The notes: generated from the sequence alone by a model not told the origin. Counted from the stretch's first letter, positions 1 to 11,714 are shown. The stretch: 64,000 bases of DNA from Bimuria novae-zelandiae CBS 107.79 (GCA_010015655.1 ML976764.1:161374-225373), one strand, 5' to 3'. Numbers and translations: made by a program.

Positions 1-1275
1 GGCGCTGCAGGTATAGGTGCCTGCCGTGCAAGTAGCTAACTTTGTGCTAACTAACTAATAGATAGCGCGCTGGCAGCAATCGCGCTTATAAAGCTATCTG
101 CTATAAACACAGACGCAAACGCCAAGCCCTGTTGCGCCTTCTCCTTTGCCTTCTCTTTCGCCTTTAGGTCCCTCGCTGTACGCAGAGCAAGGCGTACAGT
201 ATTGTCTGGCACGTTGACGCTGCACCTCTCGAGGCTGATGTTGCGCGCCCACATGGCCACAATATTACTACTCACTGGGAAATGGTTCTCAAATCGATCA
301 GGCTAGCCAGGCGTACGCTGGACCCAGCAGACGTACAGGTAGTTGCCACAGTGGGTATCCTGGCACCTCCACTTATCGCGGATAGCTATTAAAGGTCCCT
401 TAGCGACAGCATGGCTAGCAAGGATCTCTAGCAGCTTTTATAGCTGCCTTTGTGTTGCAGTAAGTCGAACCTGGCCCTAAGAGCTAGACGAGCCTCTGCT
501 ACGTTATTAGCCTATAGGACTAATTACCTCTATAAACTTAGTAGTAAGCGTCGCGTTAAAGTTAAGATATATTATATTAATTAAGGACTCCCTTAGGTGC
601 TACGCGTATTTTATAATATAGATAAAGCTAGTAGCGTCTTTACGCTTAAGTAATTATTATAGCTTTTACCTTTCTAGGGTCTTTTGCCTGTACGCGTAGC
701 TAGAAATGTCCCTAATTATTACTTTCTATAGTAGAGTTGTCTTTATAGCTAAGTCTTAAGTAACCTTATCTACCTATATCTAAAGCTAACTAGCGTAGTA
801 GTGCTCCAGGATAAACTCTGTATCGAATCTTAGCTTATAGAGCTCCTTTTTAGGACTTATAAAGGCCTGCCAGCGGCAAGTAACATACGGCGACTCTGCT
901 TCGGATACCTTAGTAGCTAATTTTAGCTTATCTTTCTAAGTTTCTCCCTGCGTAGGGTTGCTAATTAGATTAGATATACATCCGCTAGGCGGGTTACTAG
1001 GCAGGTTACTAGGTAGATTACTAAATAATACGATTGCTAGCAATAGCTACGCAGACGGAGGCTTAATATTTTAATTAAGGCTAACTAGATTAGATATAGC
1101 GTTACCTTCTGCCGGAGGAGGAGCCTTCTTGGATACTTTTCTCTGTAACTTAGCACCTTTAGTAGCTGCTGTAGGCGCCCGGCGCGCACGTTTTAAAGGA
1201 TTTTGACCCCCGTTAAATGGCTAGGTAGCTATACGCTTACGTTGACTACGCGGCGGTATAATATAGGTATTAATA
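1..1275 (-). pseudogene. RIP-degenerate relic of an unidentified, repeat-associated protein gene
   Basis: Read on the minus strand, one frame can be followed with many TAG/TAA interruptions from about 1200 down to about 50. Its last part, roughly 275-51, is an open 74-residue stretch rich in Lys/Ala/Glu. Just upstream is a Cys-rich patch (WRCQDTHCGNYLYVCW) that could bind zinc. The sequence is TA-rich with depleted CpA, like the transposons at the other end of the window, so I infer a mobile or multi-copy origin. I do not recognise the family. The relic starts before the window or is truncated by its edge. No terminal repeats were found for it. Confidence 0.45.
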
Positions 1276-1350
1276 TAGGGTGAATGTTCGCTGTAATTAT
1301 TGTTTTACTAACAAATTAGGTGATAGAAAATATTTTCCGGGAAGCTGGGT

Positions 1351-1372
1351 CCACTTCGGCTGCCCGAAGTGG
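1351..1372. repeat. 9-bp perfect inverted repeat (hairpin)
   Basis: CCACTTCGG and CCGAAGTGG are separated by 4 bases. The hairpin lies at the junction between the RIP-degenerate DNA on the left and normal-composition DNA on the right. It could be a transposon end or an RNA hairpin; no second copy was seen in the window. Confidence 0.5.
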
Positions 1373-1757
1373 GGCGGGACGGTATTTCGGAGAGCACCGA
1401 TACCTGCGCCAAGGCCGTTACGGGCTTCTAGAAACTGTCACCGTTCCAGCCAGCAGCCTTGCAATCTAGGATATACACTAACTTCTAACACGCACCCCAT
1501 AGACCCACTAAATTTTCTCACGATTCGTAGCTTCTATGGCGAATTTGGGGTGCATGAGCATTTTCCGAACATGCGGTTTCCGCCTTGGACGAGCACCGCG
1601 CGGCCACTACATCATAACCTTCCCTGTCGCTTCTTTAGTGCCTGAGTACCAAGAACTGGGCATTTGAGGCATTTGGGGCATTTAAGGCATTTCAACATCC
1701 CTGGATCTTCCTAAAGCATTCCACAACAATATCCTACCCGCTTCGCAACTACCCCCA

Positions 1758-2031
1758 TTACTTTACCTCAACCTCAACACTCCTCCTCCCAACCATAACC
1801 CCCGGCCTCACCCCCTCATCCGTAAACCTCACCGTATCCTTGACAGCACTCTCCCTCGTCGCCTCCACCGCCTTCCCCAGCCCCTCCATCGTCTCAAAGT
1901 ATTCTACAAACTAGAACAGATACTCAGCCAGCTAGTGCGTGACGGGATTCGGGTTCAGGAACTCGTGGACGTGGTAGCCGACGTAGCCGTGGGGTTTCCA
2001 TTTGGTTGCGATGGCGGGGAGGTGGCTGTGT
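1758..2031 (-). pseudogene. last exon of a protein gene with two in-frame TAG codons
   Basis: The minus strand gives a continuous coding-like frame of about 90 residues ending in a TAA at 1760-1758. It begins after a plausible intron end (branch-like CTAAC, then CACAG near 2031). Two TAG codons interrupt it, in HEFLNPNPVTH*LAEYLF*F. Both sit where aromatic residues fit and are explained by TGG to TAG. On the other strand that is CpA to TpA, the RIP change. No upstream exons could be followed. I do not recognise the family. The frame is otherwise well kept (acidic/basic pattern, GC-rich third positions), so the loss looks recent. Confidence 0.5.
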
Positions 2032-3320
2032 GATGCGAGTGTTAGGGTTCGTTAGAAAGGTGGAGGGAAGGAGAGGTGGAGGTGAGAAGATAGATGCGTG
2101 AAAGACTTTGGAGACTTCGGGAAGTAGTTGGACTCAGAGGATGCCATTGTGAAAATGATAGTTTCGGCTTCGGGAGGGCTTTTCAATGTTTGCTATCCTC
2201 TCACGCACATATTTGTTCGCTATATATATACAAGAACGTTTCTGAGCATATTACGCCGCCTGGGAGACATACGCCGCATCTGCGGCCATTCACGCTAGTA
2301 TATACAAAGCCTAGATACTCGACAAAACTACTCAAAGCAGTAAGACCCTGCCTACGTCCTGCACCACAGCGCTAGTGTACGAACCCCAAGTCGTTGCAAT
2401 TGGTAGAGTAAGCCGTACAGCCTAGAAATGTCAGCAACCCTATGCACACTTACCAACCACGCTCCAACTTGTAGCATGCCTCACTCCAGACTTCGCTCAT
2501 GGGATCTAAACTCCGTCCGTGTTCAGCTCATCTCGCGCAGCAATTTTGCGCGAGCTGATGCACGCTCTAGGGGTAACCTGGTTTCTTTGATCGATCGTGA
2601 GATGTGGATCCCTACGGCCGGGGGGAGGGCTCGGAGGAGACAAAGCTCGCGAATGCGAGGGGTGGTGATGGCAAGGCGGTCATCCTGGGGGTCGTCATTG
2701 GTGATCGTTTCGCTGGGATCGATCGTGAGGATGAGGCTCAGAGAATATTGGCCGGAATGGGGAGGTTCCACGCCGGAGTCAGGAAAGTGATTCAAAACAA
2801 ATCATCAATTCAACATCTGGCCCGCAGCGTCGCAAAGCTCGGCAATGACCCCCAACAGCACAGCCGGAACTATCCTCCAGGTCAACAGCTTCATACTAAG
2901 TCTTATTGGAAACTACCTCGGCCCGCCTTATTTGACACCTCAGAGTAGAGATGGGATGGAATCTACTTGCCTTTTTTTGGCCCCTTTGGCCTAGCCTCGC
3001 ACCTCCGGTGCTCACAGCCTCATCTGACTATCGTCTCTCTACAGCTTCATACAGCCGGTCGTCATACCAGCCATCCATGTCCAGTCGTGTAGGTACAAGG
3101 TCCGGTAAGACGGTATCCAACACTGTATTGCTTATCCTGGGGTAACACACAGGCCTAAAACAATGCTAAATGGAACTTACTTTGTACCTGGCTGTCTAGT
3201 GTTCACTATAGAATTCTTATATCTTCAGCCGGCAAGGCATAGTATCAGTGAACATATCATTTCCCATTAATCGTAACTACTCTACAACAACCCCACCATC
3301 ATTACCACCCCACCACTCCT
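2032..3320. other. intergenic, no supported gene
   Basis: Several overlapping short open frames exist on both strands (for example 2428-2790 and 2523-2795), but none has a recognisable domain, a good start context or introns that join them. I see no RNA gene. The right part would hold the 3' end signals of the aminopeptidase gene. Confidence 0.5.
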
Positions 3321-4906
3321 CTACTGCAACAACGTCCCCTGCCCACACGGACTCGCATGCACATGCCCCTTATGCTCCTCAGCCACCTTATCCGCAAACC
3401 TCACCATAAACCTGCTCGCCTCAGCCTCCCTTTTCCTGTGCGCAACACTGGGCTTCGGAATGCCCTTGAAGCTGAGCGCGTACTTCGCCACACTGTTCGC
3501 AATCGACTGCGAGTTGAGCAGGAAAGCTTCCTTAGAGAGGTTCTCCACGGTGTCGCCGGCCTGGTGGTAGTTCGGGTCGAGCGAGGTGCCCGCCGTGCCA
3601 CCGAACAGCGCGGCCTCCTCCTCCGTCTTGAGCTCCTCGGCGCCCGTGAACAGGCCGCCGGAGGGGATGCCGTTTTGCAGGAAAGCGGCGTAGTCGGAGC
3701 GGCCGCTGAAGATGGAGGGGACGGATGGGACGCCCTTCTTCTTGAAGAAATCTTCGAAGTCCTTTTCGATGGTGTCGGAGCCCGTCGGACCCGTCAGGTT
3801 GAACGCGCTGCCGTCGCCGTCGTAGATGCCGAGGACGTAGTTGGGAGATGCGATCATGTCGAAGTTGAGGTAGGCGCGGATCTTGGCGACTTCGCGGGCG
3901 GAGCCGGAGATGGTGCCGTTGAGCGTCTTGAGGTAGTGGTAGGAGCCGAGGAGGCCGAATTCCTCGGCGGACCAGAAGCCGAAGCGCACCGCGTTCTTGA
4001 TCTTGTACTTGGTCAAGGCTTTGGCGACGGCGAGCACACCGACAGTGCCGGAGCCATCGTCGTTGATACCAGGGCCGGCAAACACGGAGTCGGTGTGGCC
4101 TCCGAGAACGAGAACGTTGTTCTTGTCGCCGGTCTTAGTCTCAGCAATGACGTTGTAGGTGGTGCGGTTCTCTGCAATGGCGTTGACGTCCAGGGTGGCC
4201 GTGACTTCGCCAGCAGCGACGAGATCTAGCAAGGTTGTGCCAACCTCTTGGGTAATACCCACGATTGCGACGTAGTCACCAACACCGCCCAGGGTACCAC
4301 CAAGCGGACCTGGGACGTTGTTATAGACGACAGCACCGACAGCACCGGCCGCCTTCGCCAAAGTGGCCTTCTGACTGAATGGACAGGTTCCACGGGAAAT
4401 CAGGGCAATGTTTCCAGAGACCTTGGCAGGGTAGTCAGCTGCGTCACAACCAATGTTTGCGACCGGGACCAGAGGGGCTGTGGCATTCCCCGAAGGCGAA
4501 TAAGTCTATTTATCCGTTAGTACACCGAACTCGTTGGGAAGCAAAAACGTACCATGTAAGACGCAGGATATTCTACTCCATTAACCGAAAAGTCAATGGT
4601 CGCGGCCGTGAACAGCTCGACAAAGGGCTGCTTAATGACGTTGTAATAACCAGTCGCCTTGAGGGTCTTGTACAACCAGTCCACAGTGGCATTGTGGCCG
4701 CCACCTCCGAATGCTCGGTTACCACCGTTCGCATTTGCGAAGTCTTGCAGCTTCTGAGCTCCGGCCAACAGGTCCTTGAGCTTGATGTCCTTGACGAGCT
4801 CCTTCTGCGTGACGAGCTTCTTGCCTTTGTCATTGCCATAACCTTTGTCACCAGCGAAAGCTGGGGCGATCAAGCCCGCGGCGGCGATGATTGAAGAGAC
4901 CTTCAT
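3321..4906 (-). CDS. secreted M28-family aminopeptidase (aminopeptidase Y / LAP2-like)
   Basis: Two exons, 4906-4553 and 4505-3321, are separated by a 47-bp intron (GTACGT donor, TACTAAC branch, TAG acceptor) and give 512 residues. The start was set at 4906 because MKVSSIIAAAGLIAPAFA is a good signal peptide. A PA domain (about 120-230) interrupts the peptidase domain, as in fungal LAP2. The zinc-site motifs of M28 are all present: GGHTDS (His255, Asp257), INDDGSG (Asp267), SAEEFG (Glu299 catalytic, Glu300), FDM (Asp334) and YHQAGDT (His432). The enzyme should release N-terminal residues from peptides outside the cell or in the vacuole. An odd feature is a KREAEA sequence near residue 475, like a Kex2 plus Ste13 processing site, so the last ~35 residues may be trimmed. 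Length is normal for the family (about 490-520). Family assignment is secure; the precise substrate is inferred. Confidence 0.93.
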
Positions 4907-5752
4907 TGTGACAACGACCCAAAACACAAGGCAGGAAGAAGCGGTGGGACGGAAACCTAAGCACGACGTCTACGCCGCTCTATATACTTGACGATATGTC
5001 CATTACACAACAATGGCCCCACGGCCACTCATTCCCAATGAGGAAGCTCGCAGTGGACCGTCACTGAAGTACCGTCAGCCGAGGCGTTGTTTCTTGCGAT
5101 ATACAACGCCAGTAATCTGGCGGCAGGGAGCACATCATTTTCGTCCAGCTTGGCGAGATCATTGTTCCGGGGCGAATATAACGATGAGCAATCTGCAAGG
5201 CAATGCAGCACAACTTGGGAAGGAGCATCGAATAGCCTCACGACGGGTCGTTCTGGGCGCCGCATGCGAGTGCAATCCGACTAGAGTGCCAAGGTCGTGG
5301 GCGGGGGCAAGGCTGGGCAGAGGCGCCACAATCTATGAGCTTGATAACGCGACCTCATATTATTATCGCCACCGTACTCGGCGTCATTTCTCGGTAGCTG
5401 CTGGGCAGCAGTGACACATGGAAGGGGTGGTATCGCGAAATTGTGTTTGAAGCGAGGTTGAGGGCAGAATTGAAGGGAACGACGGCGGCTCCACAACCGT
5501 TGATCGACGGACGCCGTTCCTAGCCTAACCGCTTGGGGCATGTGGTTTGCTGTGGCCAATGCGCCATCACGACATCGCCCACCAGGTAGGTAGGGCGTGG
5601 GGCACTATCAGGAAGTATTGAGCGAGGTCCGGTGGAGAATTGATCAATACGACGGCATTTCCATTAAGCCTATGCGCTGGCAACTTCGCCGTTCCGCCAT
5701 TGCCCTCAGCCTTGCAAGCGGACAGCGCCGGCATGCCCGACAAGTTCGTATT
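4907..5752. other. intergenic, no supported gene
   Basis: This is the upstream region of the aminopeptidase gene and the 3' flank of the choice-of-anchor-B gene, both on the minus strand. Short open frames on either strand lack recognisable domains. No RNA gene or repeat is visible. Confidence 0.5.
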
Positions 5753-7373
5753 CTAGAACGCACCTGCCTGCTTCCTCAATACGAAAGCACCACGCTCCTG
5801 CCCAAAGTTAGTAGTTAAATGCACGCTAGTTCTGGACTACTTACCATTGTGTTAACGAGGATGTACCCTGACTTAAACAAGGCGTAGCTGCTCCATGTGC
5901 CGACAAAGTCGATAACGCCGCCACCAGACACGTTGTCGTCCTCAGGGTAGACATCGAAGAAGCCGACTTCCTTCACACCAGCGCCCGTAGGATCTTTCGG
6001 AATAGAGGAAACGTCAAGGACGCGGAAACCAGTGCCATAGTTTGACTGGTATGCAAAGCCATTCGCGACGTATTGGTTGTGGTCAATGCCCTTGGCACCC
6101 GAGCGATAAAGACCTGTTTGCTTCGGCGCCTTGAGTGACGAGATGTCCCAGATGTAAGTAATTGGGTTACCAGCCGCACCCGGGCCTGTCTTGTCGTATT
6201 CATCGTATTCATCGTCGAGAAGAAGATATCGCTGATCATTGACATCGAGAAGGGACCCTTGATGGGTGTATGAAGCTCCAGTGTAAGACGTTCTGGACAA
6301 GACCACAGGGCTCTTCTTGTCTGTGATGTCGTAAATGGTGAGGGTGTCTTCGTTGTAGCCATAGCAAATCTCTCTCCCATTGTATTGAGTGTCAGGGCCT
6401 TTGTAGAAGACACACTGTGCATCGTGCACATATCCATCAGATGATGCACAGCCGGCATTGGTGGGGTTGGACGGAGTGGAGATGTCGATGAAGATGATTC
6501 CGGACTTGCAAGCATCCGTCCTGGGCTGTGCGCCAACCGAGTAGATGTACTTGGACTGCGGATTGGTGACGACGTTGTGAGTGCGACCCGAGGGAAGCTT
6601 GTTGTAGTGACCGACCAAGCCATCGCCAACCTTGTTCGTGAATGTCACGGGTTTCGCAGGGTCGATTTTCAAGAGTTTCTGTTCAAGAGTCAGAACTGAG
6701 CGGACACCAAAACTGGACATGTGCTCTCCCACCGTCATATCAAAGATCTGAATGCCGTGACCAGAAGCTTCGCTTCCAATGATCATGTAATCGTTGTGAG
6801 CACGGATTTCGCGCCAATTGCTAGGAGTTGAAAACTGTGGCAAACGACCTAAGTAAACCAGCTTTCCAGCACTGGTAATCTCGGCGAAAGCAGTACCATC
6901 ACTCTGTCCGATGGCCACAAACTCACGTCCAGTCGAGCTCGTCCACCCCCAAGAGGATGAGCCGAAGCCACTCGTGCTACCGAGAGCGGAATGGGAGAGG
7001 AAGTGATAAAGATCAATCTGACAAGAAATCAGCTCATGTCCAGCGGCTTCGAGAGGCGACAACCGACGTTCTTGCACTTGAAGGTGTCCGAGCCCGACTT
7101 GGCTGTGCCGTTGCTGCATGCCACAAATTCGGCGACCTCCGCATATTGCTCCGAGGCGTAGACGCCGGCTGCCTCGTGCTTGGCCCATGATTCCTACGTA
7201 TATCAGTTGGAGCTAGTGGAAGATCTAGTAGAGAAGCACACCTGCTTGAGAGCGACGTTGTTTGCATGCTTAATACCCGAGTCGTATAGCTGAGCACCTT
7301 TGATCTCGTCCTTTGGGAGCTCTCTGGCAGCCCCAACGGCCGACAGTGAGAGGAGAGCACTTCGGAGAAACAT
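5753..7373 (-). CDS. secreted choice-of-anchor B / regulatory P domain-like protein
   Basis: Five exons: 7373-7242, 7193-7068, 7017-6733, 6678-5845 and 5797-5753, giving 473 residues. Introns are 48, 50, 54 and 47 bp. The 54-bp intron is in frame and without stops, so it would be missed by simple ORF calling. It was called because removing it joins IFDMT to KLLKIDPAKP, restoring the usual flow of the family. The start MFLRSALLSLSAVGAA is a signal peptide. The body is a series of beta-propeller-like repeats (EIRAHNDYMIIGSEASGHG, SGRTHNVVTNPQ, HDAQCVFYKGPD, DHNQYVANGFAYQSNYGTG). The last exon supplies the C-terminus ERGAFVLRKQAGAF, a typical ending. The function is unknown; a cell-surface or extracellular protein is inferred. 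No enzymatic motif is visible. Confidence 0.85.
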
Positions 7374-8744
7374 GATGTCAGGATTGTTTCGATGGTTATG
7401 AAGAGGAAGCCTGAATAACCTCACCGTGCGGTTCACCACTGCTCTTATACACCATTTGATCCCAGCATACCGACAGACCCACGCCTGGTGAAAAATGCAT
7501 CACCATGTCGAAGGCGGCAGGTGGACATACTGCCTTCCTAATCTCGCTGATACTGGCAGTCCCAAGAGAACCGCGCTGGTGAGGACAAGCACCAAGCGAC
7601 TAGAAGACCGTTGCATGCAAGTGCGTGGGGAAGTCACATTGGTCTGTGTAAATTAACCATACCATGCGCAGCATTTCCTAGGAGTGTAATTGGAAGGAGG
7701 GACTATTATAGCGGCCTTGGCGACAGCGATACCCCGTCCTCTAACGGTGGTGCACACCATGTGCCGAGAATGCCTAGCGTGTCGATCCCGTAGGCTTAAC
7801 TTCGATAAACTTGTCGTACATGTATATGGCGCAGCGGGTATCTCGGTTTGTTGCAGTCTGTCCACGCTGTTGACCAAGAGCGTAAGCCTGGGCACTGGTT
7901 CGTTTCAGGTTCCAGGTAACGTGGTGCATGAACACCAGGCACCCTGAATGTTTGCTCCGATGCATACTGTCCCTAACGGAAGGTGCAACATTCTTATCGG
8001 GACGCGTGGTGACAGCGCATCGTTAGATTAATTCGTGATATGGCGAAATCGTACGGCCGGTTGAGCAAAAGGCAAAGTATTGGAAAGTTTGGAGGTGTCT
8101 TGATGAAGAGAAATCACCGAGCGGTCAAGACTTCTGTGGGCTTCCAAATGAGTGGTGGCGGTGGTGGTGGTGGAGCGTACGTTTGAGTGATGCTATTTCG
8201 AGGAACCATTGTAATAGAATGCAAAAAGTTGAGAGTCCAACAGTGCAAACCGTATGGACACCAACAAGGAACAAAAGATGATAAAGACGAATTCGGTCGG
8301 AAGTCCCTTTGAAAGCGGGCGGAGGTGCAGAAAAGTAGGATAGGAAAGCGCGACACCAGTAAGGACACCTCACCAAGGTAGTCACGTGAGCCGGCGCTAA
8401 CCTTGGAACCGCTAGAGCCGACCTCGGGAACAACCGTTGACAGTGTTCATACCAGTTGACCATTGAGAACCCCACGCGGGTTTCGGTAAGCTGCGGAACT
8501 GCGGCCAGGGAATTCACACACGAAGAGAAGGCACACGCGAAAATTGTTCCCAAATCGTGATATTCTGGACAAGATCTGATGTAGATCCCGGGTCTATCTT
8601 GAGCTCATGATACATGTTTCTCGTTAGCCATAGGTGATTCACTGCCATATGTGGTCAGGTGATTATGTTTTGTCCGTGACGACTGTCTAGCCTGCCACAT
8701 CGCACTCTCCTTCTACTCTGAGTCCCTGCCCTGCCCGAAGATGC
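7374..8744. other. intergenic, no supported gene
   Basis: About 1.4 kb without a convincing gene. A short GGTGGC/GGTGGT microsatellite-like run lies near 8154-8174. Open frames at 8114-8553 (-) and 7611-7965 (both strands) have no recognisable domain or splice structure. Confidence 0.5.
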
Positions 8745-9546
8745 TTACATCTTGGCCTCGAGCTTCTTGAGCGCCTCGGGGAACTCCTTCCAGTCGTACA
8801 TGATGGCACCGCACTTGGTCTCCTCGGTGAGGAGCTTGGCCATCTGCTCCATCTTCTCCTTGCCCTCCTCAATACCATAGATGCCGACGTAGCCAATGCA
8901 CGGAATGCCAGCACGCATGGCAGCCGTGGCACCGCTCTTGCTGTCCTCGACGGTGATGCACTCGCTCTCCTTGACACCGAGCTCCTTGCAGGCATGGTGA
9001 TAGATGGCGGGGTCAGGCTTGGAGCCGGGAGGGTTGAGCGAGGTAGCAGCGGAGTAGACGTGCTCGTCGGGGAAGAAGCGGTCCAGGTTGCACTTGCGGA
9101 GAGAGGCGACGACACGGCTCTTGGCCGAGGTGCTGACGACGGACATGGGGTAGCCCTCCTTCTTCATCCACTCGAGCTGCTCGGTCACGCCCGGGCACTC
9201 GGTGGCCTTCTCGCCGAGCTTCTGGGTGACGGCACCGAGCTCGGCCTCGACGTACTCCTCGAGCTCCTCATCGGAGATCTTGAAGTTGTGCTTGGGCTGA
9301 AGGGCGATCAGCATGCGGCGGAAGTTGTAGCCGACAAAGTCCTCAAGGAGGGTCTCGGCCGTGTAGCGCTTGTCGATGCCATGCTTTTCCAGCAGCTTGT
9401 TGGTGAGCTCTGCGCAGGCTTCGAAGGCGAGGTGCTCAGACTGGCAGAGCGTGTTGTCGCAGTCGAGGAGGATGTACTTGGCCTGTCTCACAGGTTAGTG
9501 CGGGGCAAGGTGGGGCAGTCCGCGTGGTGTCGCCCACCTTTCCCAT
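8745..9546 (-). CDS. HAD-superfamily phosphatase (HAD-IA, phosphoglycolate phosphatase / beta-PGM-like)
   Basis: Two exons, 9546-9538 and 9482-8745, give 248 residues. The first exon is only 9 bp (Met-Gly-Lys), followed by a 55-bp intron with a CACTAAC branch point. The protein carries the four HAD motifs: DCDNT (motif I, residues 10-14, nucleophile Asp), STSAKS (motif II), the Lys of GSKPDP (motif III) and EDSKSG (motif IV). A helical cap follows motif I, which fits subclass IA. It should remove phosphate from a small cytosolic metabolite such as a sugar phosphate or phosphoglycolate; which one cannot be read from the sequence. Motif I has Asn in place of the more usual Gly, as some family members do. 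The start was chosen because it restores the strand preceding the nucleophile. Confidence 0.9.
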
Positions 9547-10909
9547 GATGATGGTTGATTTGGAGTTGAGGATAGATAGGTGTGGGAGTGAAGAGGGCTG
9601 TGAGGACTGCAATTGGGGTATAGACGAGAAGCAGGTGTCAGTGGAGTGGATGTGAGGTGGAAGTGCGGTATTTGTTGGGCCGCCGAGATGAGTAAATAAA
9701 GGGTGAGAGGCGCAGGGACACTCGTGAGTTGGCACGGAAGCGCGTACTAGAGGCAGGGGCAGCCAACCACACTACGTCACCACCAGTGGCGTGGGCTAAT
9801 GAGTGGGTGGGCAGCATCCACTTTTCACTGATAGTCTACAACTGCACCCGCTAGTCTCTACAATTCTCGTTTGCACGCAACATTATCAGTTCATGTCTCC
9901 CTCTCACCGTCTTTCCCCCGCGCGCGCCAGCCTACGACCGTGCGAGAGGTGCTTGCTTTTGTGACTCGTGCCTCGCTTCTCTCACTGGTCTTACACTAAC
10001 AGCGTTACCCTCACCGTGGAGACGGTCACGAGAGAGCGAAAAGCCCGCAGCCAACACGGCCTAGAGCCCTCACATTGCTAATGCCAGTCCGTTTGCACGC
10101 GGGTACCTTTCCCCGTGTGGATCCTGGGGTTGAGAAGCGAGCGCGTGCTAGGGTGTGCGTTGCGGCCTCAGTAGCACAAACTACTGCAACATGTGTCACC
10201 GCCTTGAGTGAGGCAACGCTGTCTGACGCTGGTAGCACGCCGCAATTTGCGCTCTCGCTCCGTGCCTGAACGGTATTACTCTGTGGATGCCCAACTCCCA
10301 ACTCTCGGTTGTACCTGCCTCAGGTGCACTCTTCCGCCAAGCCCGGCAGCTTTGACGCGTTCTCAAACACCTTCGTAACAACACGAGCTGCATAAGATTC
10401 AAGTCAAACGCCAAGCACGCCAATATAGATGACGACTTCATGGCCAAACATGCCATCTCAACTGTCGGGGTCATCCCATTGCTGCTTCCGGAGTCCTCGT
10501 CGTTGACGGCAAGCATCTTCGCATGCCCAACCTTTGATTGAGGCTGCTGATGAGCTTTGTGTTTTAGTTCGAGACATGCCAGGCATACCTCCAACTAACT
10601 CTAACAGACAGATCTCTTGCGGGGATACAAACAAAATTTCCGCGCGCGCATAGATGATCGAACAGAAAAAGCTTCAGCGTGCCACGTTTCAGGATCCGTG
10701 GGTTCGTTCAGCCGGGAAGTTACCCACGCTGGACGGATGGAGCTCCTTCCGGAAGCCTAACATAACTTCGTCTTGCCGCACCTGTTTTCTCTCCATTCAG
10801 TCATTCTCTTCCTTGTGCTGGTCACTCATTCTAGTCTTTATCTCTACTTTCTAGCCGTCTTTGAGCTTGTTTAAGATACCCAGTTTACAGTTTTAATACA
10901 TCTTTCAAG
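9547..10909. other. intergenic, no supported gene
   Basis: This is a divergent promoter region between the HAD gene (-) and the LPMO-like gene (+). It contains pyrimidine-rich stretches upstream of both starts (for example CTTTCTC/TCTCTA runs at 10780-10860). No open frame is convincing and no tRNA is visible. Confidence 0.5.
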
Positions 10910-11470
10910 ATGCACGCCTCGACCTTTCTCGCGTCGACTTTCTTCGCCGCCACCACGCTCGCACACGGCAACATCGTCTCACCACCTGTCCGCCTACCTG
11001 GCGCGGTCACACAGCAAGTTTGCGGAGCGAACGCCGTCGCAGCCATCACCGCAGACCCGAGTGGGCCTCTTGAGAACATCCCCAGTAACGGCGCGCCCGA
11101 CTGCAACATCTTCATGTGCAAGGGTGTTCAGTTTGAAGACAACCAAAACAATGTCCAAGCTTTCGCACCTGGCGAGCAAGTCAACTTTGCTGCCGAACTC
11201 CCAATCCCCCACGAAGGCCCGTGCAATGTGTCTATTGTCGACACTGCGACAAACACCCTGGTCGGGCAGCCACTGCTCTCATTCGCTTCCTACGCCGACG
11301 AGAATCTGGCTCAGCTCCCCTTGAACAACACCCAGTTCAGCGTCAACATGCCTACCAACCTTGGGACGCAGTGCCAGCAACTCGGAGAGTGCACGATGCA
11401 ATGGTTCTGGTTCGGAACCAACGCGCAGCAAACCTACGAGAACTGCGTCGACTTTGTCATGACCGCATAA
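10910..11470 (+). CDS. small secreted LPMO-like protein (chitin-binding type-4 / copper-binding fold)
   Basis: A single exon of 186 residues. The signal peptide MHASTFLASTFFAATTLA ends so that the mature protein starts with His19, the residue that forms half of the copper histidine brace in lytic polysaccharide monooxygenases. The next residues, GNIVSPP, resemble the start of other LPMO-like domains. A second candidate copper ligand is the His in IPHEGPCN, and the C-terminal motif NCVDF gives an axial aromatic residue in the expected place. Six to eight cysteines could form disulfides. It would act outside the cell, oxidatively cleaving chitin or another polysaccharide, or binding copper. I cannot place it in a numbered AA family by eye; an inactive copper-binding relative is the main alternative. 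Confidence 0.75.
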   Translation: MHASTFLASTFFAATTLAHGNIVSPPVRLPGAVTQQVCGANAVAAITADPSGPLENIPSNGAPDCNIFMCKGVQFEDNQNNVQAFAPGEQVNFAAELPIPHEGPCNVSIVDTATNTLVGQPLLSFASYADENLAQLPLNNTQFSVNMPTNLGTQCQQLGECTMQWFWFGTNAQQTYENCVDFVMTA

Positions 11471-11714
11471 GGAGGAGGCCAACTGTGCGAGTTACTGAGG
11501 CAAGGCTACGCTTCAGCACGGTTTCAAAGAGATAGATTGGCTTCATAATCTAATCATTAGAACATACTTCATGTATATCCACATAGTTAATGTCCGCGAA
11601 TATTCTTATGATCCGTTTCCCCATCTGTGCGTGTCTGCATCAAGCTACACCTGTAGTTCAAGGCGATCGTCTTCTAACAACTCGACCGACATTTTGAAGG
11701 CCCAATCCCCGTTC

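Noticed and set aside
3357..4229. A 290-codon plus-strand open frame opposite the aminopeptidase
   Set aside because: It is a shadow of the high-GC coding strand; its composition is Val/Glu/Gly-rich with no domain, and the minus-strand gene has all catalytic motifs.
8154..8174. GGTGGC/GGTGGT run as a functional repeat
   Set aside because: A short simple repeat in intergenic DNA with nothing around it that suggests a role.
8994..9548. A 184-codon plus-strand open frame
   Set aside because: Antisense shadow of the HAD phosphatase gene.
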